Shown one piece after another: positions 1 through 7,535 of a stretch of 64,000 nt of DNA. The notes beneath the pieces are model-generated. The model did not search any database. It worked only from the letters and a program-made list of their open reading frames with translations, and had not been told where the DNA came from. A program made the translations under genes and the position numbers. Every line of letters begins with the position of its first letter. Position 1 is the stretch's first letter. Origin of the DNA: G963662905 sp965230045 (GTDB lineage Bacteria; Bacteroidota; Bacteroidia; Bacteroidales; WRLA01). The stretch lies in the NCBI GenBank assembly GCA_965230045.1, contig OZ245940.1, positions 3,472,001 to 3,536,000 of the forward strand, read 5' to 3'.

Positions 1-877
1 TTTCCCGGACAACTTCAATTTCTGTACCCTTCAAGAGCTGTCTTTTGGCTACTTTAATTAAACCTCTCTTTTCACCCTCAATCAGCCCTTCTTGTTTGCC
101 TTCAATCAGCCCTTCTTGTCTGCCTTCTTCCCTGCCTTTAATTAGCCCCTTTTCTTCTGCCCAGTCAATGGAATTTTTGATATCTCTGTAGGCATTCAAA
201 CTGAACTGATATTCTTTGTACTCCTTTGAATCCAAACGGGCAATTTCTGCCGTTTCAAAGAATTTAAGGAAAACCTGTTCCCTCAGTTTTTCAGGCACAC
301 GGTCCAAACGGTTTAGGTTTTTGATCACATAAAGCCATTTTTCAAATTTGCTGTCCAGCTCTACCAGCTCCTTGCTGAATTTGGGCATAGCGAGATAAAT
401 GTAAGTGAGCTTGTCGTAGAAAATATCCTTGCTGTCCAAATCACAGATCTTCGCATCGAAACGGTATTTGTCCTCCGGGCTCTCGTCGCCCTTAAACACA
501 AAATCCAAAATACCAATGGTATAAACGTGCTTGAGCTCAAAATTCCAGTCTTTGCCTTTGTCTTTTGCCTGCTCCTGAATCGGGAAGGTTGAATAGAAAA
601 CGGTGCGGTCTTTAAAATACTTCTGTTCAGCCTTTTGCATTTCCACAATGAAACGCTCGCCCTTTTCATTTTTGCAGTAAATATCAAAAATAGCCCTGCG
701 GTCGCCCAATGCAATCGGCAGGTTTTCGTTGGGCAAATACGACAGCTCCACAATATTTCCTTCCTGCTCGCGGAGCAGCTCGTTCAGGAAATCCTGCAAT
801 AAATCCTTGCTGGGCTCTTCACCAAACAATCGTTTAAAACCGTAATCCGTAAAAGGATTGATGTATTTTTCCTTCAT
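1..877 (-). CDS. Rpn family PD-(D/E)XK nuclease, copy 1 (partial at window edge)
   Basis: The N-terminus MKEKYINPFTDYGFKRLFG and the following ~230 residues match the Rpn/PDDEXK-family 'recombination-promoting nuclease, putative transposase' group. Members cut DNA and are often multicopy in Bacteroidota. The start is the ATG at 877. The frame stays open to base 1, and the last ~20 codons lie outside the window. It aligns without indels to the copy at 3824-4786 with a constant offset of 3909 over the body. The charged tail holds QEGLIEG-type 8-residue units, one fewer than in copy 2. The tail may form a coiled helix; that is inference. The family call is confident from the overall sequence, but activity is not shown. 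Confidence 0.85.
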   Translation of the reverse strand, partial: MKEKYINPFTDYGFKRLFGEEPSKDLLQDFLNELLREQEGNIVELSYLPNENLPIALGDRRAIFDIYCKNEKGERFIVEMQKAEQKYFKDRTVFYSTFPIQEQAKDKGKDWNFELKHVYTIGILDFVFKGDESPEDKYRFDAKICDLDSKDIFYDKLTYIYLAMPKFSKELVELDSKFEKWLYVIKNLNRLDRVPEKLREQVFLKFFETAEIARLDSKEYKEYQFSLNAYRDIKNSIDWAEEKGLIKGREEGRQEGLIEGKQEGLIEGEKRGLIKVAKRQLLKGTEIEVVRE

Positions 878-959
878 AGTCAAAGTGCTTATTCACAAAA
901 ATAATACATTATAGGCACTAAAATCAATTCTTGAAGCAGCTTTTTTGCCTGACAAAAAT

Positions 960-1481
960 TTAATAGGCCGTCTCCCCGTCCCAATTCCCTGATGGATCGT
1001 AATTACAGATTACAATAATACCTTTGTTTCCTTTGCATTCTATAATCGCACAACCTACTTTTTTGGTGTCTTTCCAAACAACTTGTGTGTAATGACCATA
1101 TTTAACGAAATCATCATCAATGGGTTTGGGCTTTTTGTAGTACTTTATTTCACTGCCCCAGGAATCCACAACATATTTTGGTGTGACTTGTGGTGCCGAT
1201 GTCCAGAAAATATTCTCACCGTGGATTTGTTTCCATTTGCCTGAATGCGGGCGGTGTTTCATATCGCATTTTTTACCGAGCTCCATGCCCCATTCCGAAG
1301 CATATTGCGCTAGCTCATCCGACCATTCCAAAGGAGCAGTCCCCACATCTTTGCGCCATTGGTTGTGCTCATCAATAAATTCTTTATTGAGTTCTTCGGT
1401 CATTTCCAGACTTTCCTGTGCATTGATTTTAGCATTGAATATCAACGAAATAAGAAGGATTGAAAAAATGGTTTTGTTCAT
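960..1481 (-). CDS. Secreted CAP/SCP-domain protein
   Basis: This 173-residue protein opens with a signal peptide (MNKTIFSILLISLIFNAKINAQ) and then a single CAP (SCP/PR-1) domain. Family hallmarks are visible: HNQWRKDVG with LEWSDELAQYA near residue 55, HGENIFW, the GHYTQVVWKDTKKVGCA block and the terminal CNYDPSGNWDGE. The His and Glu residues of the CAP cavity are present. CAP proteins are secreted; bacterial members have no agreed single function, so none is assigned. The gene stands alone between rpn copy 1 and the metallopeptidase gene. Family assignment is firm. Confidence 0.9.
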   Translation of the reverse strand: MNKTIFSILLISLIFNAKINAQESLEMTEELNKEFIDEHNQWRKDVGTAPLEWSDELAQYASEWGMELGKKCDMKHRPHSGKWKQIHGENIFWTSAPQVTPKYVVDSWGSEIKYYKKPKPIDDDFVKYGHYTQVVWKDTKKVGCAIIECKGNKGIIVICNYDPSGNWDGETAY

Positions 1482-1621
1482 GATCTGTACTTTTTAAAAA
1501 TTGTTTTGAAAAAAAACGTTCTTAGCCCGGTAAATATTGCAAAAGTTTATTTCCGGATTTGCTTTAAAATTAAGCATTTTATCAACAGGTTTCGTATTTT
1601 TACCTCCCTAAAAATATTTCT

Positions 1622-2515
1622 ATGAAAGCCGAACATAAAAGTACAGCTTTTTCATTCCTTACAGCACTGATCCTTACAGTGGTTACTGCCTTTATGGTGG
1701 ATGCTCTTTTTGATAACCTGCACAATGTATTGATTTGGTTGATCAGCCTGGCAATAGGTACTGCAATGGGTGTTTTGCTCTATCGCTCGATGATGAAGAA
1801 AACCCGCCATATCGAAAGGGAACTCAAAAAAGCATTTCCTGAAAAATGGCGTTTGCTGTTGCAGAATCATGTTGTGTTTTACCAAAAATTGCCAAAGGCG
1901 GAGCAAAAACAGTTTGAGGAGGATGTGCGGCTGTTTCTGGCTTCCGTGAAAATCAGCGGCGTGGAAACACAAATTACCGAAGAGGATAAATTGCTGGTGG
2001 CCGCCAGTGCAGTGATTCCTGTTTTTCGTTTTCGTGAATGGAATTATCAAAACCTTGATGAGGTTTTGTTATATCCTGACAATTTCAATGAGAAGTACGA
2101 AACGGCAAGTGAGCAAAAGCGAAATATTTTGGGCATGGTAGGCGATGGTGTTATGGGTGGTAAAATGATCTTGTCTCTACCGGCATTGAAACAGAGTTTT
2201 TATAACCCCCATTCGCCTGTAAATGTGGGTGTGCATGAGTTCTCGCACCTTATCGATAAAAGCGATGGTGCAACCGATGGTATTCCACGCCTTTTTCTCG
2301 ATGAACAGTATATCCTTCCCTGGCTGGATGTGCTGCATAAAGAAACCCGAAAAATCCGGCAGGGGATAAGCGATATCAACCCCTATGCTGCGGTAAATCA
2401 GCAGGAATTTTTTGCCGTGGTCAGCGAGTATTTCTTCAAAAAACCGGAACTGCTTAAAGACCACCATCCCGAGCTTTATGAGATGCTTTGCCTGATCTTC
2501 CGAACAAAACAATAA
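1622..2515 (+). CDS. MtfA-like zinc metallopeptidase (M90), membrane-anchored
   Basis: The protein has 297 residues. Two hydrophobic segments (about residues 9-35 and 38-58) precede a soluble domain with the zinc motif HEFSH at 205-209, followed by LIDKSDGATDG as in the M90/MtfA family, whose usual motif is HEFAHQLD. E. coli MtfA is a soluble peptidase tied to control of the glucose PTS through Mlc. That role should not be transferred here, because this protein carries an N-terminal membrane anchor and no PTS gene is nearby. The downstream lipoprotein gene begins 23 bp later on the same strand, so the two may be co-transcribed. Confidence 0.85.
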   Translation: MKAEHKSTAFSFLTALILTVVTAFMVDALFDNLHNVLIWLISLAIGTAMGVLLYRSMMKKTRHIERELKKAFPEKWRLLLQNHVVFYQKLPKAEQKQFEEDVRLFLASVKISGVETQITEEDKLLVAASAVIPVFRFREWNYQNLDEVLLYPDNFNEKYETASEQKRNILGMVGDGVMGGKMILSLPALKQSFYNPHSPVNVGVHEFSHLIDKSDGATDGIPRLFLDEQYILPWLDVLHKETRKIRQGISDINPYAAVNQQEFFAVVSEYFFKKPELLKDHHPELYEMLCLIFRTKQ

Positions 2516-2538
2516 AAAATCCACCCTAATTTTATTTT

Positions 2539-3252
2539 ATGAAAGCAAAACAAATTCTTGTTCTTTCGCTTCTGATCATTGGGATGTTTTCCTGCAATCA
2601 GCCTGATTCAGGAAAAGATATGATCCTTTTGATGCAATTAAAATCAGATGCTTATGGTTTTGAAAGTATCCGTTTTAGCCAGTATTATGATATGTCTGGA
2701 AAAACACAAACCATTTGGCAGGAGTTTTATGAGGCGCCGGGTAATCTGCGCATTACCTTCGATTCGTTGAATTCGGGTGAGGGAATGCTCTTTCGGAATG
2801 ATAGCCTCTATTATTACCGGAGCGATTCATTGGCAATGGCCCGGCCTCAGGTTCATGACCTGTTGTTGCTTGCCTACGATGTCTATAATGTTCCGGCTTT
2901 TGAGGTTTTTGAAAAACTGGAAGCTATGAACTATAAACTGAATTATTTCTCGGATTCCATAATCAATGGGCGGGAAATGTATGTTGCCGGCCTCGCTTTG
3001 GATACGGAAAATAACAGCTATTTTGTGATTGATAAGGACAGCCTGCTGCTGCGTAAGATCTATCGCAATCAAAATGGCCGCGAAAGTGTGATACTTGCAG
3101 AGGACTATGCAAATATTAATGGGAGGCCGCTTGCCACCAAATTTTGTTTTTACCGCAATGGCAAATTGGAAGCCGAAGAGCGCTATTTCAATATTGAAAT
3201 GGATGTGGATATCAATCCGGATGTTTTTGATCCAAAAAAGACGAAGCTTTAA
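2539..3252 (+). CDS. Hypothetical lipoprotein
   Basis: The sequence starts MKAKQILVLSLLIIGMFSCNQ: a short positive N-region, a hydrophobic core and a lipobox-like GMFSC with Cys at about residue 19. It is therefore probably lipid-anchored. The remaining ~218 residues are polar and beta-rich, with repeated 'YY.SDS' and 'DSL' turns. They resemble outer-membrane lipoprotein-sorting (LolA-like) folds in general character, but I recognise no family. It follows the MtfA-like gene by 23 bp. The 3' end converges on, and overlaps by sequence, the remnant rpn frame on the other strand. Confidence 0.7.
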   Translation: MKAKQILVLSLLIIGMFSCNQPDSGKDMILLMQLKSDAYGFESIRFSQYYDMSGKTQTIWQEFYEAPGNLRITFDSLNSGEGMLFRNDSLYYYRSDSLAMARPQVHDLLLLAYDVYNVPAFEVFEKLEAMNYKLNYFSDSIINGREMYVAGLALDTENNSYFVIDKDSLLLRKIYRNQNGRESVILAEDYANINGRPLATKFCFYRNGKLEAEERYFNIEMDVDINPDVFDPKKTKL

Positions 3253-3846
3253 TTTCATCCTTTATTCTGTTGATTTCTTCGGTGCTTAAGCCTGTGATTT
3301 CCCGGATAATGTCAATTTCCATTCCTTTGAGGAGAAGTTTTTTTTGCAACTGAACTCTTTTCTTTAAGGTACTACACGGAATTTCGTGGAAAGAAATTAG
3401 AATGCTATTTCAAACAGATTCCTCCAAAGTTTCCTCATTCTTCGAGAAACTTTGTCGGAATGACGCGTTTTTATGAAGTCAGGAGGCAAATGCGGCGCAC
3501 TTCGACTCCGCTCAGTGATCAGGCCGCATTTGCCTTAAACACCTAATAAACAGCGTCATTCCGACCGGAACAAAGCCAAACGAAGTGATTAAGGCTTTGT
3601 GAAGGGAGGAATCTGTTAGGGATCAATAGTTTATTAATAAATGTCTCCATATTATTTTCAAACATTATTGTTACCCACGAAATTCCTAGTAGAACCTTCT
3701 TTAATCCGTCCTTCTTGTCTGCCTTCAATCAATCCTTCTTGTTTGCCGCTCATATGGCCTTTTTCTTCAGCCCAGTCAATGCTGTTTTTGATATCGTTGT
3801 GGATATCCGGATTGAAATCATTCTCAGCCATTGGCCTGGAGTTCAT
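3252..3846 (-). pseudogene. Remnant of a third rpn gene, split by a MITE
   Basis: Read on the minus strand, 3846-3697 encodes DIKNSIDWAEEKGHMSGKQEGLIEGRQEGRIKE, which corresponds to the C-terminal third of the intact Rpn proteins. The frame is broken at 3696 by a ~329-bp element. It resumes at 3367 with the Rpn C-terminus (EIDIIREITGLSTEEIN). Removing the element and one copy of its 8-bp target duplication (TTCTTTAA at 3360-3367 and 3697-3704) restores one continuous frame. The N-terminal two thirds are missing, so this is a dead gene. Confidence 0.8.
3368..3696 (+). mobile_element. MITE-like element A, copy 1
   Basis: This ~329-bp non-coding element has imperfect terminal inverted repeats: GGTACTACACGGAATTTCGT on the left and a right end whose reverse complement is GGTTCTACTAGGAATTTCGT. 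It is flanked by the perfect 8-bp direct repeat TTCTTTAA. The centre carries a 13-bp perfect inverted repeat (AGGCAAATGCGGC, 3484-3496 and 3523-3535). The loop between those arms is inverted relative to the other two copies in the window. It encodes no transposase, so it would have to be moved in trans. Confidence 0.75.
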
Positions 3847-4786
3847 CCTTGATTTTGTTAATTTCTTCGGTACTTAAGCCTGTGATTTCCCGGATAACTT
3901 CAATTTCTGTACCCTTCAAGAGCTGTCTTTTGGCTACTTTAATTAAACCTCTCTTTTCACCCTCAATCAAGCCTTCTTGTTTACCTTCAATCAGCCCTTC
4001 TTGTCTGCCTTCAATCAGCCCTTCTTGTCTGCCTTCTTCCCTGCCTTTAATTAGCCCCTTTTCTTCTGCCCAGTCAATGGAATTTTTGATATCTCTGTAG
4101 GCATTCAAACTGAACTGATATTCTTTGTACTCCTTTGAATCCAAACGGGCAATTTCTGCCGTTTCAAAGAATTTAAGGAAAACCTGTTCCCTCAGTTTTT
4201 CAGGCACACGGTCCAAACGGTTTAGGTTTTTGATCACATAAAGCCATTTTTCAAATTTGCTGTCCAGCTCTGCCAGCTCCTTGCTGAATTTGGGCATAGC
4301 GAGATAAATGTAAGTGAGCTTGTCGTAGAAAATATCCTTGCTGTCCAAATCACAGATCTTCGCATCGAAACGGTATTTGTCCTCCGGGCTCTCGTCGCCC
4401 TTAAACACAAAATCCAAAATACCAATGGTATAAACGTGCTTGAGCTCAAAATTCCAGTCTTTGCCTTTGTCTTTTGCCTGCTCCTGAATCGGGAAGGTTG
4501 AATAGAAAACCGTCCGGTCTTTAAAATACTTCTGTTCTGCCTTTTGCATTTCCACAATGAAACGCTCGCCCTTTTCGTTTTTGCAGTAAATATCAAAAAT
4601 AGCCCTGCGGTCGCCCAAGGCAATCGGCAGGTTTTCGTTGGGCAAATACGACAGCTCCACAATGTTGCCTTCCTGCTCGCGCAACAGCTCGTTCAGGAAA
4701 TCCTGCAATAAATCCTTGCTGGGCTCCTCGCCAAACAATCGTTTAAAACCGTAATCCGTAAAAGGATTGATGTATTTTTCCTTCAT
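3824..4786 (-). CDS. Rpn family PD-(D/E)XK nuclease, copy 2
   Basis: This is a complete Rpn/PDDEXK-type putative recombination-promoting nuclease of 320 residues from the ATG at 4786. The frame runs further upstream to 4852, but that part (MKRFAFVIEWF...) is not shared with copy 1, so 4786 is the better start. Conserved blocks are INPFTDYGFKRLFG at the N-terminus, FIVEMQKAEQKYFKDRTVFY (the E-x-Q part of the nuclease core, about residues 75-95) and DIFYDKLTYIYLAMPKF. The tail has one extra 24-nt QEGLIEG unit compared with copy 1. A MITE sits 20 bp upstream of the start and may have separated the gene from its promoter. Confidence 0.88.
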   Translation of the reverse strand: MKEKYINPFTDYGFKRLFGEEPSKDLLQDFLNELLREQEGNIVELSYLPNENLPIALGDRRAIFDIYCKNEKGERFIVEMQKAEQKYFKDRTVFYSTFPIQEQAKDKGKDWNFELKHVYTIGILDFVFKGDESPEDKYRFDAKICDLDSKDIFYDKLTYIYLAMPKFSKELAELDSKFEKWLYVIKNLNRLDRVPEKLREQVFLKFFETAEIARLDSKEYKEYQFSLNAYRDIKNSIDWAEEKGLIKGREEGRQEGLIEGRQEGLIEGKQEGLIEGEKRGLIKVAKRQLLKGTEIEVIREITGLSTEEINKIKDELQANG

Positions 4787-4805
4787 AATTGGATTTTGTC
4801 TATAA

Positions 4806-4978
4806 CCTGAATAATTCACAAACCATTCTATTACGAACGCAAACCGCTTCAACAGAAAGGAATGTTCAGTTTCCGGTACTCAAAATAGCTACGGCTATTC
4901 CTGTGTGCCGAAAACCTGTGCTCCCTTTCTCTTATTGCGTTTTGCTTTCCCATGACAAAGATTTATGAATTAATCAGG
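4806..4978. mobile_element. MITE-like element B with IS1380-like ends
   Basis: This 173-bp non-coding element has one end reading CCTGAATAATTCACAAACC and the other, in reverse complement, CCTGATTAATTCATAAATC. Both resemble the termini of the IS1380 element at 52196-53886 (CCTAAATTATTCATAAACC). It is flanked by the 4-bp direct repeat ATAA (4802-4805 and 4979-4982), a size typical of IS1380. The interior folds into a long imperfect hairpin centred on AATAGC-TACG-GCTATT at 4884-4899. Removing it joins sequence similar to the upstream region of rpn copy 1 ('TTCACAAAAATAA'). Confidence 0.65.
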
Positions 4979-5103
4979 ATAAAATCAAGTTTCTGGTTCA
5001 CAAAAATAACACTTTATGTGTTCAATAGTCAATTATTATCCTGAAATTACTGAATGTCATCACATTAAAAAGATGGTGCTTTGTAATGCTTTGCCCGTTC
5101 AGC

Positions 5104-5904
5104 TTAAGCCGATGCGAGTTTTTTCTTTATCCCCGCCAAATCCTTGCGGATCTCCTGTACCTCATGTGCCAGCTTTTCGCCATCACTTACGGGTTCGGGA
5201 AATTGCGGACTGATGTAATTCACAAATTTCCATACCTCACGTATGTTTTTTATGTCAATTTCATAAGGCTCGTACAAACTATTGAGCGAATGCAGCCGGA
5301 GTTTTCCTTCATCAATACGGTTTTCCACTACTTTAAAAACAATGCCGTCGTCGAGGGTAAGGACAATATATGCCTGCCGGTTTCGGATGTACTGCCAGTT
5401 TTGCACAAACTCACCGGTAACATAGGCGCCATCGGGTATGGGCAACATGGAATCGCCGCTGATCTGGAATGTGCGGTATTTACGCTCGCGCGATAAAAAT
5501 GGCAACTGAAAAGTGGGCAGGATACGGATATACTCCGGATCGGCAAATCCCGTGCTATAACCGGCTTTGGCTTTTTCGCTCACCAGCTCAATGTTTTCCT
5601 CGTTTTCGGAATCAACCGTTGTGGCCAGTACCCTGATGTTGCTGCCTTTTATAAATATGTCGTAGCCACGTTCCAGCTCGCGCATCTGGCTTTCGGGCAG
5701 CTCTTCAAGTTTGCCGCGCACCAAGGTATCGATGGCAATGCCAAAATAATCCGAAAAAATCATAAGCGTTTCAATACCGGGCTGTGCCAGCTCATTTTCA
5801 TAACCGCTCAGGGTGCTCCGTTTGATATCCAGAAGCTGTGCCAGCTCATCCTGGGTTTTATTCCTTCGCTTCCTGAGAAATTTAATGTTACTCGAAAAAT
5901 TCAT
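5104..5904 (-). CDS. HTH-S24 (LexA/CI-like) transcriptional repressor
   Basis: The protein has 266 residues: an N-terminal XRE helix-turn-helix (about residues 5-60, with TQDELAQLLDIKRSTLSGYE) and a C-terminal S24 peptidase domain. The Ser-Lys dyad is visible as Ser152 in SGDSM and Lys191 in VFKVV, spaced as in LexA and UmuD. Such proteins repress promoters until RecA-stimulated self-cleavage. The cleavage dipeptide is not obvious; Ala-Gly within KAKAGYS near residue 115 is a candidate. It is divergent from dinB across a 199-bp A/T-rich gap containing a palindrome, so it probably controls dinB and itself. Confidence 0.88.
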   Translation of the reverse strand: MNFSSNIKFLRKRRNKTQDELAQLLDIKRSTLSGYENELAQPGIETLMIFSDYFGIAIDTLVRGKLEELPESQMRELERGYDIFIKGSNIRVLATTVDSENEENIELVSEKAKAGYSTGFADPEYIRILPTFQLPFLSRERKYRTFQISGDSMLPIPDGAYVTGEFVQNWQYIRNRQAYIVLTLDDGIVFKVVENRIDEGKLRLHSLNSLYEPYEIDIKNIREVWKFVNYISPQFPEPVSDGEKLAHEVQEIRKDLAGIKKKLASA

Positions 5905-6028
5905 GTTTCCTCCTTGATTTTATTGTGTTGATTTTCAGCTTTTTCCAACTTTTTCAAAGCTCATTGTTTTGAAAATTTTGTGTTTTGCTTAACTGAATTC
6001 ATTTTAATGATTAAATTGTAATCTCAAA

Positions 6029-6049
6029 TTTGATTAAAAATTAATCAAA
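6029..6049. promoter_or_regulatory. Candidate operator between repressor and dinB
   Basis: A perfect inverted repeat, TTTGATTAA-AAA-TTAATCAAA, lies midway in the gap between the divergent repressor and DNA polymerase IV genes. Weaker dyads follow at 6065-6076 (TGAT-AAAA-ATCA) and 6066-6082. It is a plausible binding site for the HTH-S24 protein; binding is inferred from position and symmetry only. Confidence 0.45.
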
Positions 6050-6103
6050 GATACGGTAATTCATTGATAAAAATCATTTATCCGACATTTTTTTTAAAAA
6101 TTT

Positions 6104-7324
6104 ATGAATAAGGGACAGAAAATTATTCTGGGAACAGGGAGTCCGCGGGTAGTAGCACACATGGATCTCGACACATTTTTTGTGTCGGTAGAGCGGCTCC
6201 ATAATCCGAAGCTTATCGGCCTGCCGGTAATGGTCGGGGGCATTTCAGACCGGGGTGTTGTAGCGGGCTGCAGCTACGAAGCCCGCAAATATGGTGTACA
6301 TTCGGCTATGCCCATGAAACTGGCGCGCACGCTATGCAGCGATGCCATTATAATTCGTGGCGATATGGATGCCTATAGCCGTTATTCGCGCGATGTGACC
6401 GATATCATCGCCGAAAGCGCACCGGTTTACGAGAAAGCTTCCATTGACGAACATTACCTTGATATCACGGGAATGGATCGTTTTTTTGGCTGCATGAAAT
6501 GGACAGGCGAACTACGCGAGCGCATCATACGCGAAACCGGCCTGCCGATTTCTTTCGGCCTGTCGGTGAATAAAACTGTTTCGAAAATCGCTACAGGCGA
6601 GGCCAAACCCAATGGCGGTATTGAAGTGATTGGCGATCATGTCCAGCATTTCCTTTCACCCCTGTCGATACGCAAAATCCCGATGATCGGCGATAAAACC
6701 TATCGGCTGCTGCGTTCTATGGGTGTGGATACCATTGCAACCCTGTGCCGTGTGCCGCCCGAAATGCTGGAACGTGTACTGGGAAAAAACGGGATCCTTA
6801 TCTGGAAAAAAGCCAATGGGATTGATCCTACACCCGTGAAACCTTATTCGGAGCGGAAATCCATCAGCACGGAAAGTACTTTTGAATCCGATAGTATTGA
6901 TGTGCAGCGCATGCGCGAACTACTGACTTCCATGGTGGAGCGCATTGCCTTTCAGTTGCGCAAAGAGCGCAAGCTTGCGGCCTGCGTTACGGTGAAGATA
7001 CGCTATGCCAATTTTGATACGCATAATCTGCAAAAACGTGTGCCTTATACCGCTTTTGATCATGTGCTCATCGAAACGGCGCACGGGCTTTTTGAGCGAC
7101 TATATCAGCGGAGGATGCGCATCCGGCTGATTGGCGTTAAGTTCAGCCATCTGGTAGGAGGGATGCAACAAATCAATATGTTCGAAGATTCATCGGAAAT
7201 GGCCGACCTTTATCAGGCAATGGACCGCATCCGTTTGCGTTATGGATCCAAATCATTGCGCCGTGCCGTAGGATTGCAGAACGGCCACCTGCTCCGCGAT
7301 GAAAAGCTGTTGATTTCGAAGTGA
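6104..7324 (+). CDS. dinB: DNA polymerase IV (Y-family translesion polymerase)
   Basis: This 406-residue Y-family DNA polymerase has catalytic carboxylates at Asp21 (HMDLDTFF) and Asp115-Glu116 (SIDEHYLD). The CSYEARKYGVHSAMP finger motif, the helix-hairpin-helix (IRKIPMIGDKTYRLLRSMGVDTI) and a little-finger domain follow. Y-family enzymes copy damaged templates with low fidelity. The last residues carry no canonical QLxLF clamp-binding motif; INMFED at about residue 357 is the nearest sequence. The start ATG lies at the end of a T/A-rich leader. Divergence from an S24 repressor suggests damage-inducible control. Confidence 0.93.
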   Translation: MNKGQKIILGTGSPRVVAHMDLDTFFVSVERLHNPKLIGLPVMVGGISDRGVVAGCSYEARKYGVHSAMPMKLARTLCSDAIIIRGDMDAYSRYSRDVTDIIAESAPVYEKASIDEHYLDITGMDRFFGCMKWTGELRERIIRETGLPISFGLSVNKTVSKIATGEAKPNGGIEVIGDHVQHFLSPLSIRKIPMIGDKTYRLLRSMGVDTIATLCRVPPEMLERVLGKNGILIWKKANGIDPTPVKPYSERKSISTESTFESDSIDVQRMRELLTSMVERIAFQLRKERKLAACVTVKIRYANFDTHNLQKRVPYTAFDHVLIETAHGLFERLYQRRMRIRLIGVKFSHLVGGMQQINMFEDSSEMADLYQAMDRIRLRYGSKSLRRAVGLQNGHLLRDEKLLISK

Positions 7325-7482
7325 GTTCCTGCCGGGAGTTTGTTCTATAAAATTCAAATTCAAGGCGAATATTCCGATAGCCCCTAAAATCCACAATCCT
7401 GCAGGCACAAATGAGCATTTTCCGGGCAAGACCCGTCCGTAGGCAGGGGCAAATTAACGGACTTTTTAAACGGACAAAACAA

Positions 7483-7513
7483 AAAACTCCTGCAGTAAGA
7501 TGGCAGGAGTTTT
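7483..7513 (-). terminator. Rho-independent terminator of the racemase gene
   Basis: An 11-bp perfect stem (AAAACTCCTGC/GCAGGAGTTTT) encloses a 9-nt loop. On the minus strand it is followed by a T-rich run. It lies 23 bp beyond the stop of the racemase gene. Confidence 0.75.
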
Positions 7514-7535
7514 CTATCGCTATAAAAGACCTTTG

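Noticed and set aside
1183..1497. 104-codon plus-strand frame across the CAP gene
   Set aside because: It is antisense to a well-supported secreted protein and matches no family.
3824..4852. Longer start for rpn copy 2 at 4852
   Set aside because: The extra residues come from the MITE end and are not present in copy 1; 4786 matches the shared start.
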